Assembly: GCA_009695285.1 (NCBI GenBank)
Contig: SIBH01000007.1
Location: 1 to 37,444, forward strand
Reading direction: 5' to 3'
Length of the DNA: 37,444 nt
Origin: Pedosphaera sp.
GTDB taxonomy: Bacteria; Verrucomicrobiota; Verrucomicrobiia; Limisphaerales; SIBH01
The notes under the pieces are model-generated. The model was not told the DNA's origin. It worked only from the letters and a program-made list of their open reading frames with translations, and did no database searches. Shown in pieces: positions 17,984 to 26,758 of this stretch. Positions within the stretch are counted from its first letter, which is position 1, and each line of letters begins with the position of its first letter. Position numbers and translations under genes: made by a program.

Positions 17984-18697
17984 TCAGTTAGTGAGAGGAT
18001 TAAGGTGCTTACGAATCTCGTCTATCGAAAAGGCTGGCCGTCGTCGGTGTAGCATAGCATGACAGTTAGGACAGACCGGGCGGAGATCAGTAACAGGATC
18101 GACGCGATATTTGCCCCCTATCTGTGAAATCTCAAGCAAGTGGTGGACGTGAATAAAACCCTTCCCGATCTCACCATAAGCTCTGCCAAAGTTGAATCCG
18201 CACACTACACAGATGGGGCCGTAGTGCTGAATGCAAAGCGCACGCGCTGTCGGATTGCGTTCATAGGCATTCACGCTGATCACTCGTATCGCTCCCTCGA
18301 AAAGATCGGGGTAGTCTGATACTTCGTCGGCATAGCTATCAGCTACGTTTTCAAGCAATCGCAGTTGAATAAGTGCAGAGACTAACTCCTCTCGCAAAGT
18401 CCACACAAAGCCTTGCTGCTCCTGAACGCCCTCGGCGAGAATCGCCCACCACTGAATAGTCTCGTTCGGTCGCACCGAGGAACTGATACGCAAGAAATCC
18501 GCGACTCGATGGCCAAGTCTGCCAAACGCGCCGTTGACTTCGACAACGGCTTGATAGCCGAGAAGGCGACAAAGCTGTCCGGCAGTCGCACTGCAATTCC
18601 GGCAGCCATAATGCGTACGAAGAAGCTCTAGGTCGCGCGCTCTGAGCACTCCATCTGCGGCTATGGCGTCTTTGAATTGCTCAATTGAAATTCTCAT
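17984..18697 (-). CDS. HNH endonuclease family protein
   Basis: CVVCGFNFGRAYGEIGKGFIHVHHLLEISQIGGKYRVDPVTDLRPVCPNCHAMLHRR: paired Cys motifs and HxHH/N/H HNH signature. Confidence 0.9.
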   Translation of the reverse strand: MRISIEQFKDAIAADGVLRARDLELLRTHYGCRNCSATAGQLCRLLGYQAVVEVNGAFGRLGHRVADFLRISSSVRPNETIQWWAILAEGVQEQQGFVWTLREELVSALIQLRLLENVADSYADEVSDYPDLFEGAIRVISVNAYERNPTARALCIQHYGPICVVCGFNFGRAYGEIGKGFIHVHHLLEISQIGGKYRVDPVTDLRPVCPNCHAMLHRRRPAFSIDEIRKHLNPLTN

Positions 18698-18745
18698 ATC
18701 TGCGGTTTCTATCGCTTCGTTCGGTTACGCTATGGCATCGCAAAA

Positions 18746-20128
18746 TTACTTCCCCGCCACTTCCACAAAACCCGGCGAGGCCGTGAATTCTCCGAGCAGT
18801 TTTCCATCCGTCAGATTCCACAGCCGCACCTTGCCGTCGTGCGCGCCGGTCGCGAGCCGTTGCGACGCCGCGTGAAACGCCAGCGCCGTCACGCGGTCAC
18901 CGTGGCCCGTGAACGACTGCACTTCGTCGCGCTTGACAAGGCGCCGCTGCGTGACCCGCCCATCCGCCAGCGCGATGAACACCGACTGTTCCACCCGCGC
19001 CAACCCCGTCACCGCAACCTCGAACCTGGCGAACTCTCCCGGCTTGCCCGGCTCGCTGACACCGGAGAAGCGCACCTTGCGATCCGTGCCGGCGGTCAGC
19101 AGAACTTTGCCGTCGTCGTTGAACGTCACGAACTCCACCGCCGCCTCGTGGCCGCGAAACGTGGTGATGGCCGCGCCGTTCGTGGAGTTGTAAATGCGCG
19201 CCGTGCGGTCGCGACTGGCGGAGGCGAGCCGCTGGCCGTCCGGTGAGAAGGCCACGCTGTGGACCCAGTCCGAGTGCTGCTCCAGCCGCAGGATTTCCGA
19301 GCCGGACTTCACCGCGAACACGCGCAAAAATTTGTCCGTCCCGCCGGCGGCGAGGCGCGAACCATCAGGCGAAAATGTGGCGCAGAGCATCGCGTCGCCC
19401 GTCACGGCCAGCGTGCGCGGCGCGGTGTTGCTGAGAAGATTGAGCAACAGCAGTTCGCCCGAGCGGCCCGGCGCGCCGCCCGCGACGGCCAGCCAGTTTC
19501 CGCCCGGCTGCAAGGCCAGCGCCTGAATCCGCTCCGGCATTCCACCAACACGACGGAGCAAGGCATGATTGGTTGCGCTCCAGAAAGTGATTTCGTGACA
19601 GCCGCCCGCGATGAGTTCGGAGCCGTCGGCATTGAAGGCCAGCGCGGTGACGGGCCACGGCTGCGCGTAGCGTTGCGGCGCGGGCGGATGGACCGGTCGG
19701 GGCATCAGCAGCGTGAGCGCCGCGGTCGTGCTCGCGCCGTCGAACTTTGCGCCACCCGCGATCCACGCACGAATGACCGCTATCTCGGCGGCAGGCAACG
19801 GTTCCGCGTCCTGCGGCATCCGGTCGTCCGGATTCTTTTCGACCAGCAGTTGGTAGAGCCGGCTCTTTTCGGGCCGGCCCGCGATCACGGTCGCCTGGTC
19901 GCCGCCCGGCTTGAGCAGGCCGGCGAAGGTGTCGAGACGGTAGCGGCCCTTGGACTTTTCCGGCCCGTGACAGGCCACGCAGCGCCGTTGCAAAATCGGC
20001 GCAACGTCAGCGGTGAAGCTGACGGCGGATTTGCCGGAGGAGGCCGGCAGTCCTGCCGCGACAAGCTGGCTGCCTACGATCCAGAGCGCGGTCAGCGAAA
20101 CGAGGTGGGCAGTTTTGAACAGCGACAT
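18746..20128 (-). CDS. PSCyt1-type cytochrome fused to WD40 repeats
   Basis: VAPILQRRCVACHGPEKSKGRYRLDTFAGLLKPGG (CXXCH); DRMPQDAEPLPAAEIAVIRAWIAGGAKFDG; WD40 motifs HSDWVHSVAFSPDGQRLASASRDRTARIYN and HGDRVTALAFHAASQRLATGAHDGKVRLWN. Confidence 0.92.
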   Translation of the reverse strand: MSLFKTAHLVSLTALWIVGSQLVAAGLPASSGKSAVSFTADVAPILQRRCVACHGPEKSKGRYRLDTFAGLLKPGGDQATVIAGRPEKSRLYQLLVEKNPDDRMPQDAEPLPAAEIAVIRAWIAGGAKFDGASTTAALTLLMPRPVHPPAPQRYAQPWPVTALAFNADGSELIAGGCHEITFWSATNHALLRRVGGMPERIQALALQPGGNWLAVAGGAPGRSGELLLLNLLSNTAPRTLAVTGDAMLCATFSPDGSRLAAGGTDKFLRVFAVKSGSEILRLEQHSDWVHSVAFSPDGQRLASASRDRTARIYNSTNGAAITTFRGHEAAVEFVTFNDDGKVLLTAGTDRKVRFSGVSEPGKPGEFARFEVAVTGLARVEQSVFIALADGRVTQRRLVKRDEVQSFTGHGDRVTALAFHAASQRLATGAHDGKVRLWNLTDGKLLGEFTASPGFVEVAGK

Positions 20129-20134
20129 GGGTGG

Positions 20135-21313
20135 CTATTTGACCCGGTTGTCCGCCGGCCAGAGCATTTCCTCCCAGGGCAAATCGTCGAGGGGCCAGTT
20201 CGCGGCGAGGAGACGGAGGATGCGGCGGGGGCGAAATCCTTCGAGCAGGTTCTCGGGCTTGATGACGAACTGCAGGCCGCTGCTGCCGGGGGCCGCGGGA
20301 ACGCTCCGGATCTCCAGCACCTCGCAATACATCCGGTCATTGATCTGATCGTAGGCGCGCAGTGAATCTTCCGCCACGAGCGCGGCGACGCGGGACTTCA
20401 GTTTGAAATCGTTCGTCAGCGCGGCATTGAAACCGCCAAAGAGCGTGATGGTGAGGTGGCTTTTTTCGTTGTCCACGGTGTTGATCCAGCCGGCCAGCCC
20501 GTGGGTTTTCTGGTGGGCGCGATGCACTTCGGTCTGGCGCGCGGCGGCGAGTTGGCGGCTTTCGTCGTCGAGCCAGATGTCCGTGCAGTGGCCGGGGCCT
20601 TTGAGCGTGGCCACGGTGATGTTGACGAGCAGGGTCTGGCCGGCGGCGAGGTTGGTGAGCGCGCCGAAGCCGCGGCCCTGCCAGACGCGAGTGGCGGCGT
20701 TCACCTTGAAGACGGTGGGCTTCTCGTCGGCCTTGTGGTCGGCGAGCGAGAGGCCGGTGACGGTGATGTTGCCCTTGTTCAGGTCGATGGCATCCAGCCG
20801 CCACGCGCGCTGCTGGCGCTGGTGAAAACTGAAATCGTCCTCCAGCAGAAACCCCGAACTAAAACCGCCTTTGACCGGGCGGCCCTGCTTCGCGTCGAAG
20901 TAGAACTGCCCGTGCAGGTGCGTGCCGATGGGCAGGTCGCGCAATTCGGCGGGTGCGCCGTGGTAACGAAAGGTGCCGTAGGGCAGCATCGCGAAGAACA
21001 TCGCGCGGTCGTAGTCGTCGGTGCGCTGGTCGTTCCGGCGGTCGGGGCGGAGCTGGCCGGTGCGGTTGACGTGATCCATCTGGATCAGCTCGCCGGCGAT
21101 GTAATGCGCGGAGCCTTCCGGTGGAAATTGACCAGGTTGGATCTGGTAGGTCGTGGGTTTCTTGTCACCGTCGGCGGCAGTTGCGAATGACGAAACCAGA
21201 ATGACGAATGACGAAACGGCGGCGGCGAGCGCCAATGACAAATGGCGAGGGGCGAGTGCCGAAAAGGACCGTCGGTCGATGTTTCGCTCAGTGATGCAGT
21301 CGTGGTTCGTCAT
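20135..21313 (-). CDS. secreted hypothetical protein
   Basis: Long ORF with signal peptide HLSLALAAAVSSFVILVSSFATAADG, 6 nt upstream of the next gene. The extreme N-terminus (MTNHDCITERNIDRR) lies in repeat sequence, so the true start may be downstream. Confidence 0.8.
   Translation of the reverse strand: MTNHDCITERNIDRRSFSALAPRHLSLALAAAVSSFVILVSSFATAADGDKKPTTYQIQPGQFPPEGSAHYIAGELIQMDHVNRTGQLRPDRRNDQRTDDYDRAMFFAMLPYGTFRYHGAPAELRDLPIGTHLHGQFYFDAKQGRPVKGGFSSGFLLEDDFSFHQRQQRAWRLDAIDLNKGNITVTGLSLADHKADEKPTVFKVNAATRVWQGRGFGALTNLAAGQTLLVNITVATLKGPGHCTDIWLDDESRQLAAARQTEVHRAHQKTHGLAGWINTVDNEKSHLTITLFGGFNAALTNDFKLKSRVAALVAEDSLRAYDQINDRMYCEVLEIRSVPAAPGSSGLQFVIKPENLLEGFRPRRILRLLAANWPLDDLPWEEMLWPADNRVK
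21183..21220. repeat. GAATGACGAAAC-type repeat overlapping the signal-peptide codons of the 20135-21313 ORF
   Basis: GCGAATGACGAAACCAGAATGACGAATGACGAAACGGC; related inverted copies at about 21305-21325 (TTCGTCATTCGTCATTTC) and 22122-22147 (ATTCGTCATTCTGGCTTCGTCATTTC). Confidence 0.85.
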
Positions 21314-21345
21314 TCGTCATTTCGCATAATTCCTGAAACGCCGTG

Positions 21346-22020
21346 TCATTTTGCGGACGGGTGCGCTCGTTGCAATTTCTCGGGCAGTTCCTTCAGCGGG
21401 GTGACTTCGGTTACGTCATCGTAATACCACGCCTTGCCGGTGGTCTTCTTGTATCCGACCACGCTGGTCGGATACTTCGTGCCGGCCGGCAAGTTGGTCC
21501 AACCCGAGAACCGATGGATGTCGCTGCGCCAATCGATGCGGGCGAGCAGGTCGTTGGTCCGGCTGAAGTAGAGTTCCATTGCCGGTTTCACGCTGCCGCT
21601 GATGCGCAGACCCCAGAGTTCCATGTCGCCATCCTTCAAGTCCTGGACGACTTCAATCGTCGAGACCGAGTCGGTGAGCGCGCCGAGTGTCCAAGCCCAG
21701 ACCAGGAACCTCGCGGGTTCATCCTCGCGTTCCGAGAACCCGCCGGGTGCCTTGAGCCACCAGTGACGCGGCGCGTCCATGACGCTTTCGCGTTTCGCGC
21801 CGAAGCCGGGGTCCTTCTCGCCCAACCGCACATGATCCTTGAAGGTGAAGTAGGCCAATAGATTGGTTCTGCCGCCAGCAGCCTGAATCGCCTTTTGCAT
21901 CAGAGGCCGCGCCGCAGGCGAAACAGTTCCGATATCTCCACGTTGGTGCGGTCCATCGGCGCAGGGCGCGGCCAGCGGAAGCAGCAAGCCAGCGTGCAGG
22001 GCAAGGAGCAGTGGTTTCAT
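21346..22020 (-). CDS. secreted hypothetical protein (224 aa)
   Basis: Signal peptide MKPLLLALHAGLLLPLAAPCADG, intact ORF in a co-directional gene series. Confidence 0.8.
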   Translation of the reverse strand: MKPLLLALHAGLLLPLAAPCADGPHQRGDIGTVSPAARPLMQKAIQAAGGRTNLLAYFTFKDHVRLGEKDPGFGAKRESVMDAPRHWWLKAPGGFSEREDEPARFLVWAWTLGALTDSVSTIEVVQDLKDGDMELWGLRISGSVKPAMELYFSRTNDLLARIDWRSDIHRFSGWTNLPAGTKYPTSVVGYKKTTGKAWYYDDVTEVTPLKELPEKLQRAHPSAK

Positions 22021-22145
22021 TGAATTTTGAGGACGGGTTTGCGCTTTCGCGAGTGGGAAGGGAGTGGCTGCCTATGCCAAAAACGACCCGGGGTCGATGG
22101 TTCATTCAGTGATGCAAAGTGATTCGTCATTCTGGCTTCGTCATT

Positions 22146-23546
22146 TCAAACGATTTCCGAAACCGGTCCGAGGCTGTCCACGAACTTCTCCGACTTCACA
22201 TCCATCTTCTGCAGCATGGTAAGGAGCAGATTACTGACGCGGGCCTTGTCGTCCGCCGGCTTGCCGCAGACGCCGTAGTGCGCCCCGGCGTTGGCGAGAT
22301 CGTAGGATTTGATTTTCGGAAGGTTGTAATCGAGGTGCTGGCCGTGCTGAAAACCAAGGGCGCGGCCGCCGGCCAGAATCGTGGGCAGGTTGGCGTTGCC
22401 GTGGCTGTGGCCGTAGCTCATGCCGCTGCCGAACAGAACCATCGTGCGGTCAAGCAGCGACTCGTCGCCATCGCGCACCGCCGTGAGCTGGTCCAGGAAA
22501 TAGGAGAACTGCTCGGTGATGAACGCATCGCTCTTGCTCAGGCGGGCCATGATTTCCGGATCGCCATTGTGATGGGACAGCTCGTGCCGTGTCTGGGTGA
22601 TGCCGATTTCGGGAATCGCCAGCCCGTTGCCCTCCGTGCCGCTCATGTAGGTGATGACGCGCGTCATGTCCGTGCGCAACGCGAGCACGATGAGATCATA
22701 CATCGTGCGGTAATACTCGCCAGCCTGCGACTTGGAGACATCGCGCTGGAAGTGGCCGGTGACGGCTGGATCGAGCTTGGGCTTGGGCACGTTGAGCCAG
22801 GCATCCAGCCGCTCGGTGCGCACCTCGACTTCGCGGACGGCGGTCAGATATTCGTCGAGCTTGGTGCGGTCCTCGCCGCCAAGCGTGCGGCGGAGCGAGC
22901 GGGCGTCGTCCAGCACGGCGTCGAGCACGCCGTGCCGGCGGTTGAGACGGCGGCGGCGCACCTCGACACCGCCCGACTCCTCGCCAAAGAGGCGGTTGAA
23001 GACGTTGCGTGGATTGTCCTCGGCGGGCAGCGGCACCCCGTCGCGCGACCACGAGAGGGTATTGATGACATTGCCCGGTGCGCCGGTCCCGCTGGCGAGT
23101 GAAAGTTCGAGCGACGAAAACCGCGTGTGAATCGACGTCGCCTCGGCCATGAGTTGGTCGCAGGAAACGCTGTTGCGATACGCGCCACCCTCCTGGCTAA
23201 GCTTCGCGCCGGTGAGCCACAGATCGGCGCAGACGTGGGCCGTGCCGAGGCCGCCAGGATGATGCAGGCCGCTGATGGGGGTGAGATTCGCGCGATGCTT
23301 TTCGAGCGAGCGCATCGGCGCGCTGAACTCGTAGTCGCGCCCGGCCTTGGTGATCTGCCAGGTGAGCACATTCACACCGTTGGGAATGTAAACGAAGACG
23401 GAGCGCCGCGGTTTGGCGGCGGTCCCGGCGGCGAGAGCACGCAGCGGATTCATGCAGTCCAGCAGCGGCAGGGCGACGGTCGCGCCGAGGCCGCGCAGGA
23501 AGTGGCGGCGGTTAAGGAGCCAGCGCTGGGAGAGGATGTTGCTCAT
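22146..23546 (-). CDS. DUF1552-domain protein with Tat-like leader
   Basis: [98 protein letters not shown]. Confidence 0.93.
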   Translation of the reverse strand: MSNILSQRWLLNRRHFLRGLGATVALPLLDCMNPLRALAAGTAAKPRRSVFVYIPNGVNVLTWQITKAGRDYEFSAPMRSLEKHRANLTPISGLHHPGGLGTAHVCADLWLTGAKLSQEGGAYRNSVSCDQLMAEATSIHTRFSSLELSLASGTGAPGNVINTLSWSRDGVPLPAEDNPRNVFNRLFGEESGGVEVRRRRLNRRHGVLDAVLDDARSLRRTLGGEDRTKLDEYLTAVREVEVRTERLDAWLNVPKPKLDPAVTGHFQRDVSKSQAGEYYRTMYDLIVLALRTDMTRVITYMSGTEGNGLAIPEIGITQTRHELSHHNGDPEIMARLSKSDAFITEQFSYFLDQLTAVRDGDESLLDRTMVLFGSGMSYGHSHGNANLPTILAGGRALGFQHGQHLDYNLPKIKSYDLANAGAHYGVCGKPADDKARVSNLLLTMLQKMDVKSEKFVDSLGPVSEIV

Positions 23547-23561
23547 AAATTTGTTTCGTGT

Positions 23562-26066
23562 TCAGCGTTGCTGGAAGAGATCGGAAACCACGAGTGCTTC
23601 GACAATTTTACGAAGCCGATAGTCCGTCGCCTTGCTTTGCGAGGCAAGCGCGGACAGGGCACGGCGATCGTCGATCGTCATCGCGCGGCGCAGCGCGTAG
23701 GTGCCGAGCTTCTCGACGAAGGCGGCGGCGAACTTGTCCGTGTCCGCGACGAGCAACCGTCGCAGTTCGGCGCCATCAGCGAACTTGCGTCCGTCGGGCA
23801 GCACGCCGCTCGGATCGACTTTGGGATTCGCACCCGCCCCGTCCCGGACGACTTCTTCCGTGCGCCAGCGGCCGATGGCGTCGTAGTTGTCGAAGGCCAC
23901 GCCGAGGGGATCGATCTTGCGATGGCAGGCCGCGCAGTTCTCGTCGCTTTTGTGCGCTTCAAGTTTCATGCGCAACGTCGCCTTGGGCTGGCCGGCGGGT
24001 GTGGGCTCGATGGGCTTCACATTGGCTGGCGGCGGAGGCGGCGGTTTGTTGAAGATGGTTTCGAGCACCCATTTCCCGCGATGCACTGGCCGGTGTCGCT
24101 GGCCGTCGGAGGTGAGGCTGAGCACGCCGGCCTGGGTGAGCAGTCCGCCGCGATGATCTTCCGGTCGCAACGCCACGCGCTGGAACTCATCCCCCTTCAC
24201 CCCCGCGATGCCGTAGTGCTCGGCGAGCCGGGCGTTCAACAGGGTCCAGTCCGAGCTGAGAAATTCGCGCACGCTCAGATTTTTCTCCAGCACCTCGCGG
24301 AAATATTCCGTGCCCTCGGCGATCATGCTTTTCTCCAGATGCGCGTCGTAGTCGGGATAAAGCTTTTTATCCGGCGGAAACATGCCCACGTGTTTCAACT
24401 GCAGCCACTGCTTCGGGAAGCCGGTGGTGAACCGCGCCGCCCTAGGATCGCGCAGCATCCGCGCGACCTCGCCGCGCAGGACCGACGGCTGGTGCAAACC
24501 ATTCGTCCGCGCCAGATCAAAGAGACGGTCGTCAGGCATGGTGCTCCAGAGAAAATAGGAAAGACGCGCGGCGAGTTCCCAGTCGTTGAGGCGCGGGTTG
24601 ACCTGGCCGGCGGAGCCTTCGACGAGGTAGAGAAAATCCTTGGCGCACAAAGTCGCGACGAGCGCGGCCTTGACCGCCGACTCAAACTTCTCGCCGCTCT
24701 GCAACTCGCTCTCGACGAGCTTGACCAACCGTCCGATCTCGTCGGCCCGCGCGGGACGCCGGAAGGCCCGGCTGGCGAAGCTGGTCACGATCTCCTTCGC
24801 CTGCGCCACGTCCTGCGTGCCGCCGGTCGAAAAAAACTTCTGCTGCTGCGGCGTGGGCCACGTCGATTGCAATGGGCCTTCCACTTCCACGAAGTCCACG
24901 ATGAGGAAAGGCCGGAGGGGAACGCCGTCTTCGTCGGTCAGCTTCCACTGCCAGGGCTGACGTCCCGTGGGCGAGTCCTTGATGGTGGTGAAAAAACGGC
25001 CGGCGTCGTAACGGCCGTGCCGCGGCAGATTCGACGGGCCGGGCGCCTCGCAGGTCAGGCGGATGTCGCGACGCCCGGCCGGAACGTGAAAGGTAAAATC
25101 GAGCGTCGCGGGCTGATCCTCCGGTGTGACCACGTCCTGCTCAAAAAGCATCCGGTCGAGATCCTTCGCGTAAACAGAGACGTGTGGCGCCCGGCCCAGT
25201 GGCGGCTTCATCCCGCTCACCTTGATCCTCATGCGATAATCACCCGACACGGGAAAATCCGTGCTGACATCCAGCCCGTCATGAGGCCAGATCTCCACGC
25301 GGGCCTGGTCGGCAATCCCCAGTTTCTCCGCCTTGGGCCGCTGGCCGTGATACCGGAGGTCCCAGACATCTTTGCGCTTGGAAAACTTTTTCGGCGCGAC
25401 CGTCGGCAGGGCCTCGTTCAACACCGCCTCGGCGGCGGCGAAATATTTCTCCACATGCGCGGGCGAGAGCGACAGCACCGAGCCGATGCGCTCAAAACCC
25501 TGCCAGCTCGGATCCTCCGGCAGGCCGGTCGGATCGGTGGCGTCGAAATTCACCCCAAGCAGATCGCGGATCGTGTTCGCGTATTCCTCGCGGGTCAGTT
25601 TGTGGAAGGTCACACGCTCGCGCCTGGCGAGCCGGGTCTTCTCGCCCTCCTTGATCTGCCCCGCGATCCATTCCGCGATGCGCGCCGCCTCCGCCACCTT
25701 GGGCTTCGGCTCATCCTCCGGCGGCATTTCGCCGGTGCTGATCCGCTCCATCACATCCGCCCAGTGCGAGGCGGAAAGCGGCGCGGCGAAATCCCGGGAC
25801 AGAGTGTCCAATCGGAGATTTCCCTTCTGCTTCTTCTCCCCGTGACAGCGGACGCAGTGCTCGGCGAGGAACGGCTTCACGACCGTGTCAAAGCCCGGCG
25901 AGGCCGCGGCAGAGATTCCGAGCGACGCGGCCAAGATGCAGGCGATGGTTCGGAGTGGCGGCATTAGTCGCATATTGGCGACAAGGTTGAACCGGCGACA
26001 AGGAGCAAAATGTCTTCGGTCAGGTGTCGTCATTGTCGAAGTTTTCCTTGGACACAATGTCAACAA
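23562..26066 (-). CDS. DUF1592-family (DUF1587/1588/1592/1595/1585) cytochrome-like protein
   Basis: VVKPFLAEHCVRCHGEKKQKGNLRLDTL; RISTGEMPPEDEPKP; LTREEYANTIRDLLGVNFDATDPTGLPED; LNDWELAARLSYFLWSTMPDDRLFDLA; NCAACHRKIDPLGVAFDNYDAIGRWR; two CXXCH. True start may be an internal Met (MRLMPPLRTIACILAASLGISAAAS). Confidence 0.93.
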   Translation of the reverse strand: MLTLCPRKTSTMTTPDRRHFAPCRRFNLVANMRLMPPLRTIACILAASLGISAAASPGFDTVVKPFLAEHCVRCHGEKKQKGNLRLDTLSRDFAAPLSASHWADVMERISTGEMPPEDEPKPKVAEAARIAEWIAGQIKEGEKTRLARRERVTFHKLTREEYANTIRDLLGVNFDATDPTGLPEDPSWQGFERIGSVLSLSPAHVEKYFAAAEAVLNEALPTVAPKKFSKRKDVWDLRYHGQRPKAEKLGIADQARVEIWPHDGLDVSTDFPVSGDYRMRIKVSGMKPPLGRAPHVSVYAKDLDRMLFEQDVVTPEDQPATLDFTFHVPAGRRDIRLTCEAPGPSNLPRHGRYDAGRFFTTIKDSPTGRQPWQWKLTDEDGVPLRPFLIVDFVEVEGPLQSTWPTPQQQKFFSTGGTQDVAQAKEIVTSFASRAFRRPARADEIGRLVKLVESELQSGEKFESAVKAALVATLCAKDFLYLVEGSAGQVNPRLNDWELAARLSYFLWSTMPDDRLFDLARTNGLHQPSVLRGEVARMLRDPRAARFTTGFPKQWLQLKHVGMFPPDKKLYPDYDAHLEKSMIAEGTEYFREVLEKNLSVREFLSSDWTLLNARLAEHYGIAGVKGDEFQRVALRPEDHRGGLLTQAGVLSLTSDGQRHRPVHRGKWVLETIFNKPPPPPPANVKPIEPTPAGQPKATLRMKLEAHKSDENCAACHRKIDPLGVAFDNYDAIGRWRTEEVVRDGAGANPKVDPSGVLPDGRKFADGAELRRLLVADTDKFAAAFVEKLGTYALRRAMTIDDRRALSALASQSKATDYRLRKIVEALVVSDLFQQR

Positions 26067-26167
26067 ATTGACCGGCTCCGGTGTGTTGCAGCCATTATTG
26101 GGGGGTGTTTGACACGATTTTTTCTCGAAAGACGGCTCGTGGCATATCCACTGCTAAAGCCTTCGCC

Positions 26168-26479
26168 ATGCATGACAAATCTTTTTGCAATGCCATGAAC
26201 CAGATCGCCGCCGAGGCCGAGGCGGAGCAAATTCTCGAACGACGCCGGATTCATCGGCGGGAACGAAACGCCAAAATCTTTTTCTGGGTCAGGTCGGTCC
26301 TGCTGCTCGCCGTGCTAGGAGGACTGGTCGCCTACCGCGTGGAATTGCAAAAATATGTTTCGGAAAATCTGCTCACCTCTCCCAAACCGACGATCGACAG
26401 CAAGACCGGAGCCGTCCTGGCGGGCATTCAGGAAAACGCCGGCAAGCGCGACAAGGCGCTCGAAACACTCATGAAGTAG
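26168..26479 (+). CDS. small single-pass membrane protein, unknown function
   Basis: MHDKSFCNAMNQIAAEAEAEQILERRRIHRRERNAKIFFWVRSVLLLAVLGGLVAYRVELQKYV...; one TM helix. Start could also be 26195. Confidence 0.6.
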   Translation: MHDKSFCNAMNQIAAEAEAEQILERRRIHRRERNAKIFFWVRSVLLLAVLGGLVAYRVELQKYVSENLLTSPKPTIDSKTGAVLAGIQENAGKRDKALETLMK

Positions 26480-26553
26480 AAGACGGTCTCTGTCCCGCCT
26501 GCACAGGATTGGCTGGCTCCGGCAAGGTCCGGTCATCCTCCGGTCCGGACATA

Positions 26554-26610
26554 TTACTCCACCACGAGCACACCGCGCATGATGCGCCAGTGGCCGGGGT
26601 AACATGCAAC
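26554..26610 (-). pseudogene. relic of the 3' end of an azurin/plastocyanin-type domain gene
   Basis: Reverse strand reads ...YPGHWRIMRGVLVVE*. Core 26562-26595 matches 33/34 nt of the 3' end of the intact gene (30707-30740). No upstream azurin coding sequence remains. Confidence 0.75.
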
Positions 26611-26758
26611 TGCGCTGGGGCACGTGGTCAACGCATAACAGGGTGAGATCAAAAATTTACGCAGGGTGGCTGGGACGGAGCGTGGACGCGGTTGGGATAC
26701 GTCTCATGTGATTTTCTGGGCGCAACTGAATCGTCCCAACGGAGCATGAATGGCCCAC

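Noticed and set aside
23127-25967. 946-aa + strand ORF antisense to the DUF1552 and DUF1592 genes
   Set aside because: Crosses two real genes on the other strand; composition is that of a shadow ORF and no domain is recognisable.
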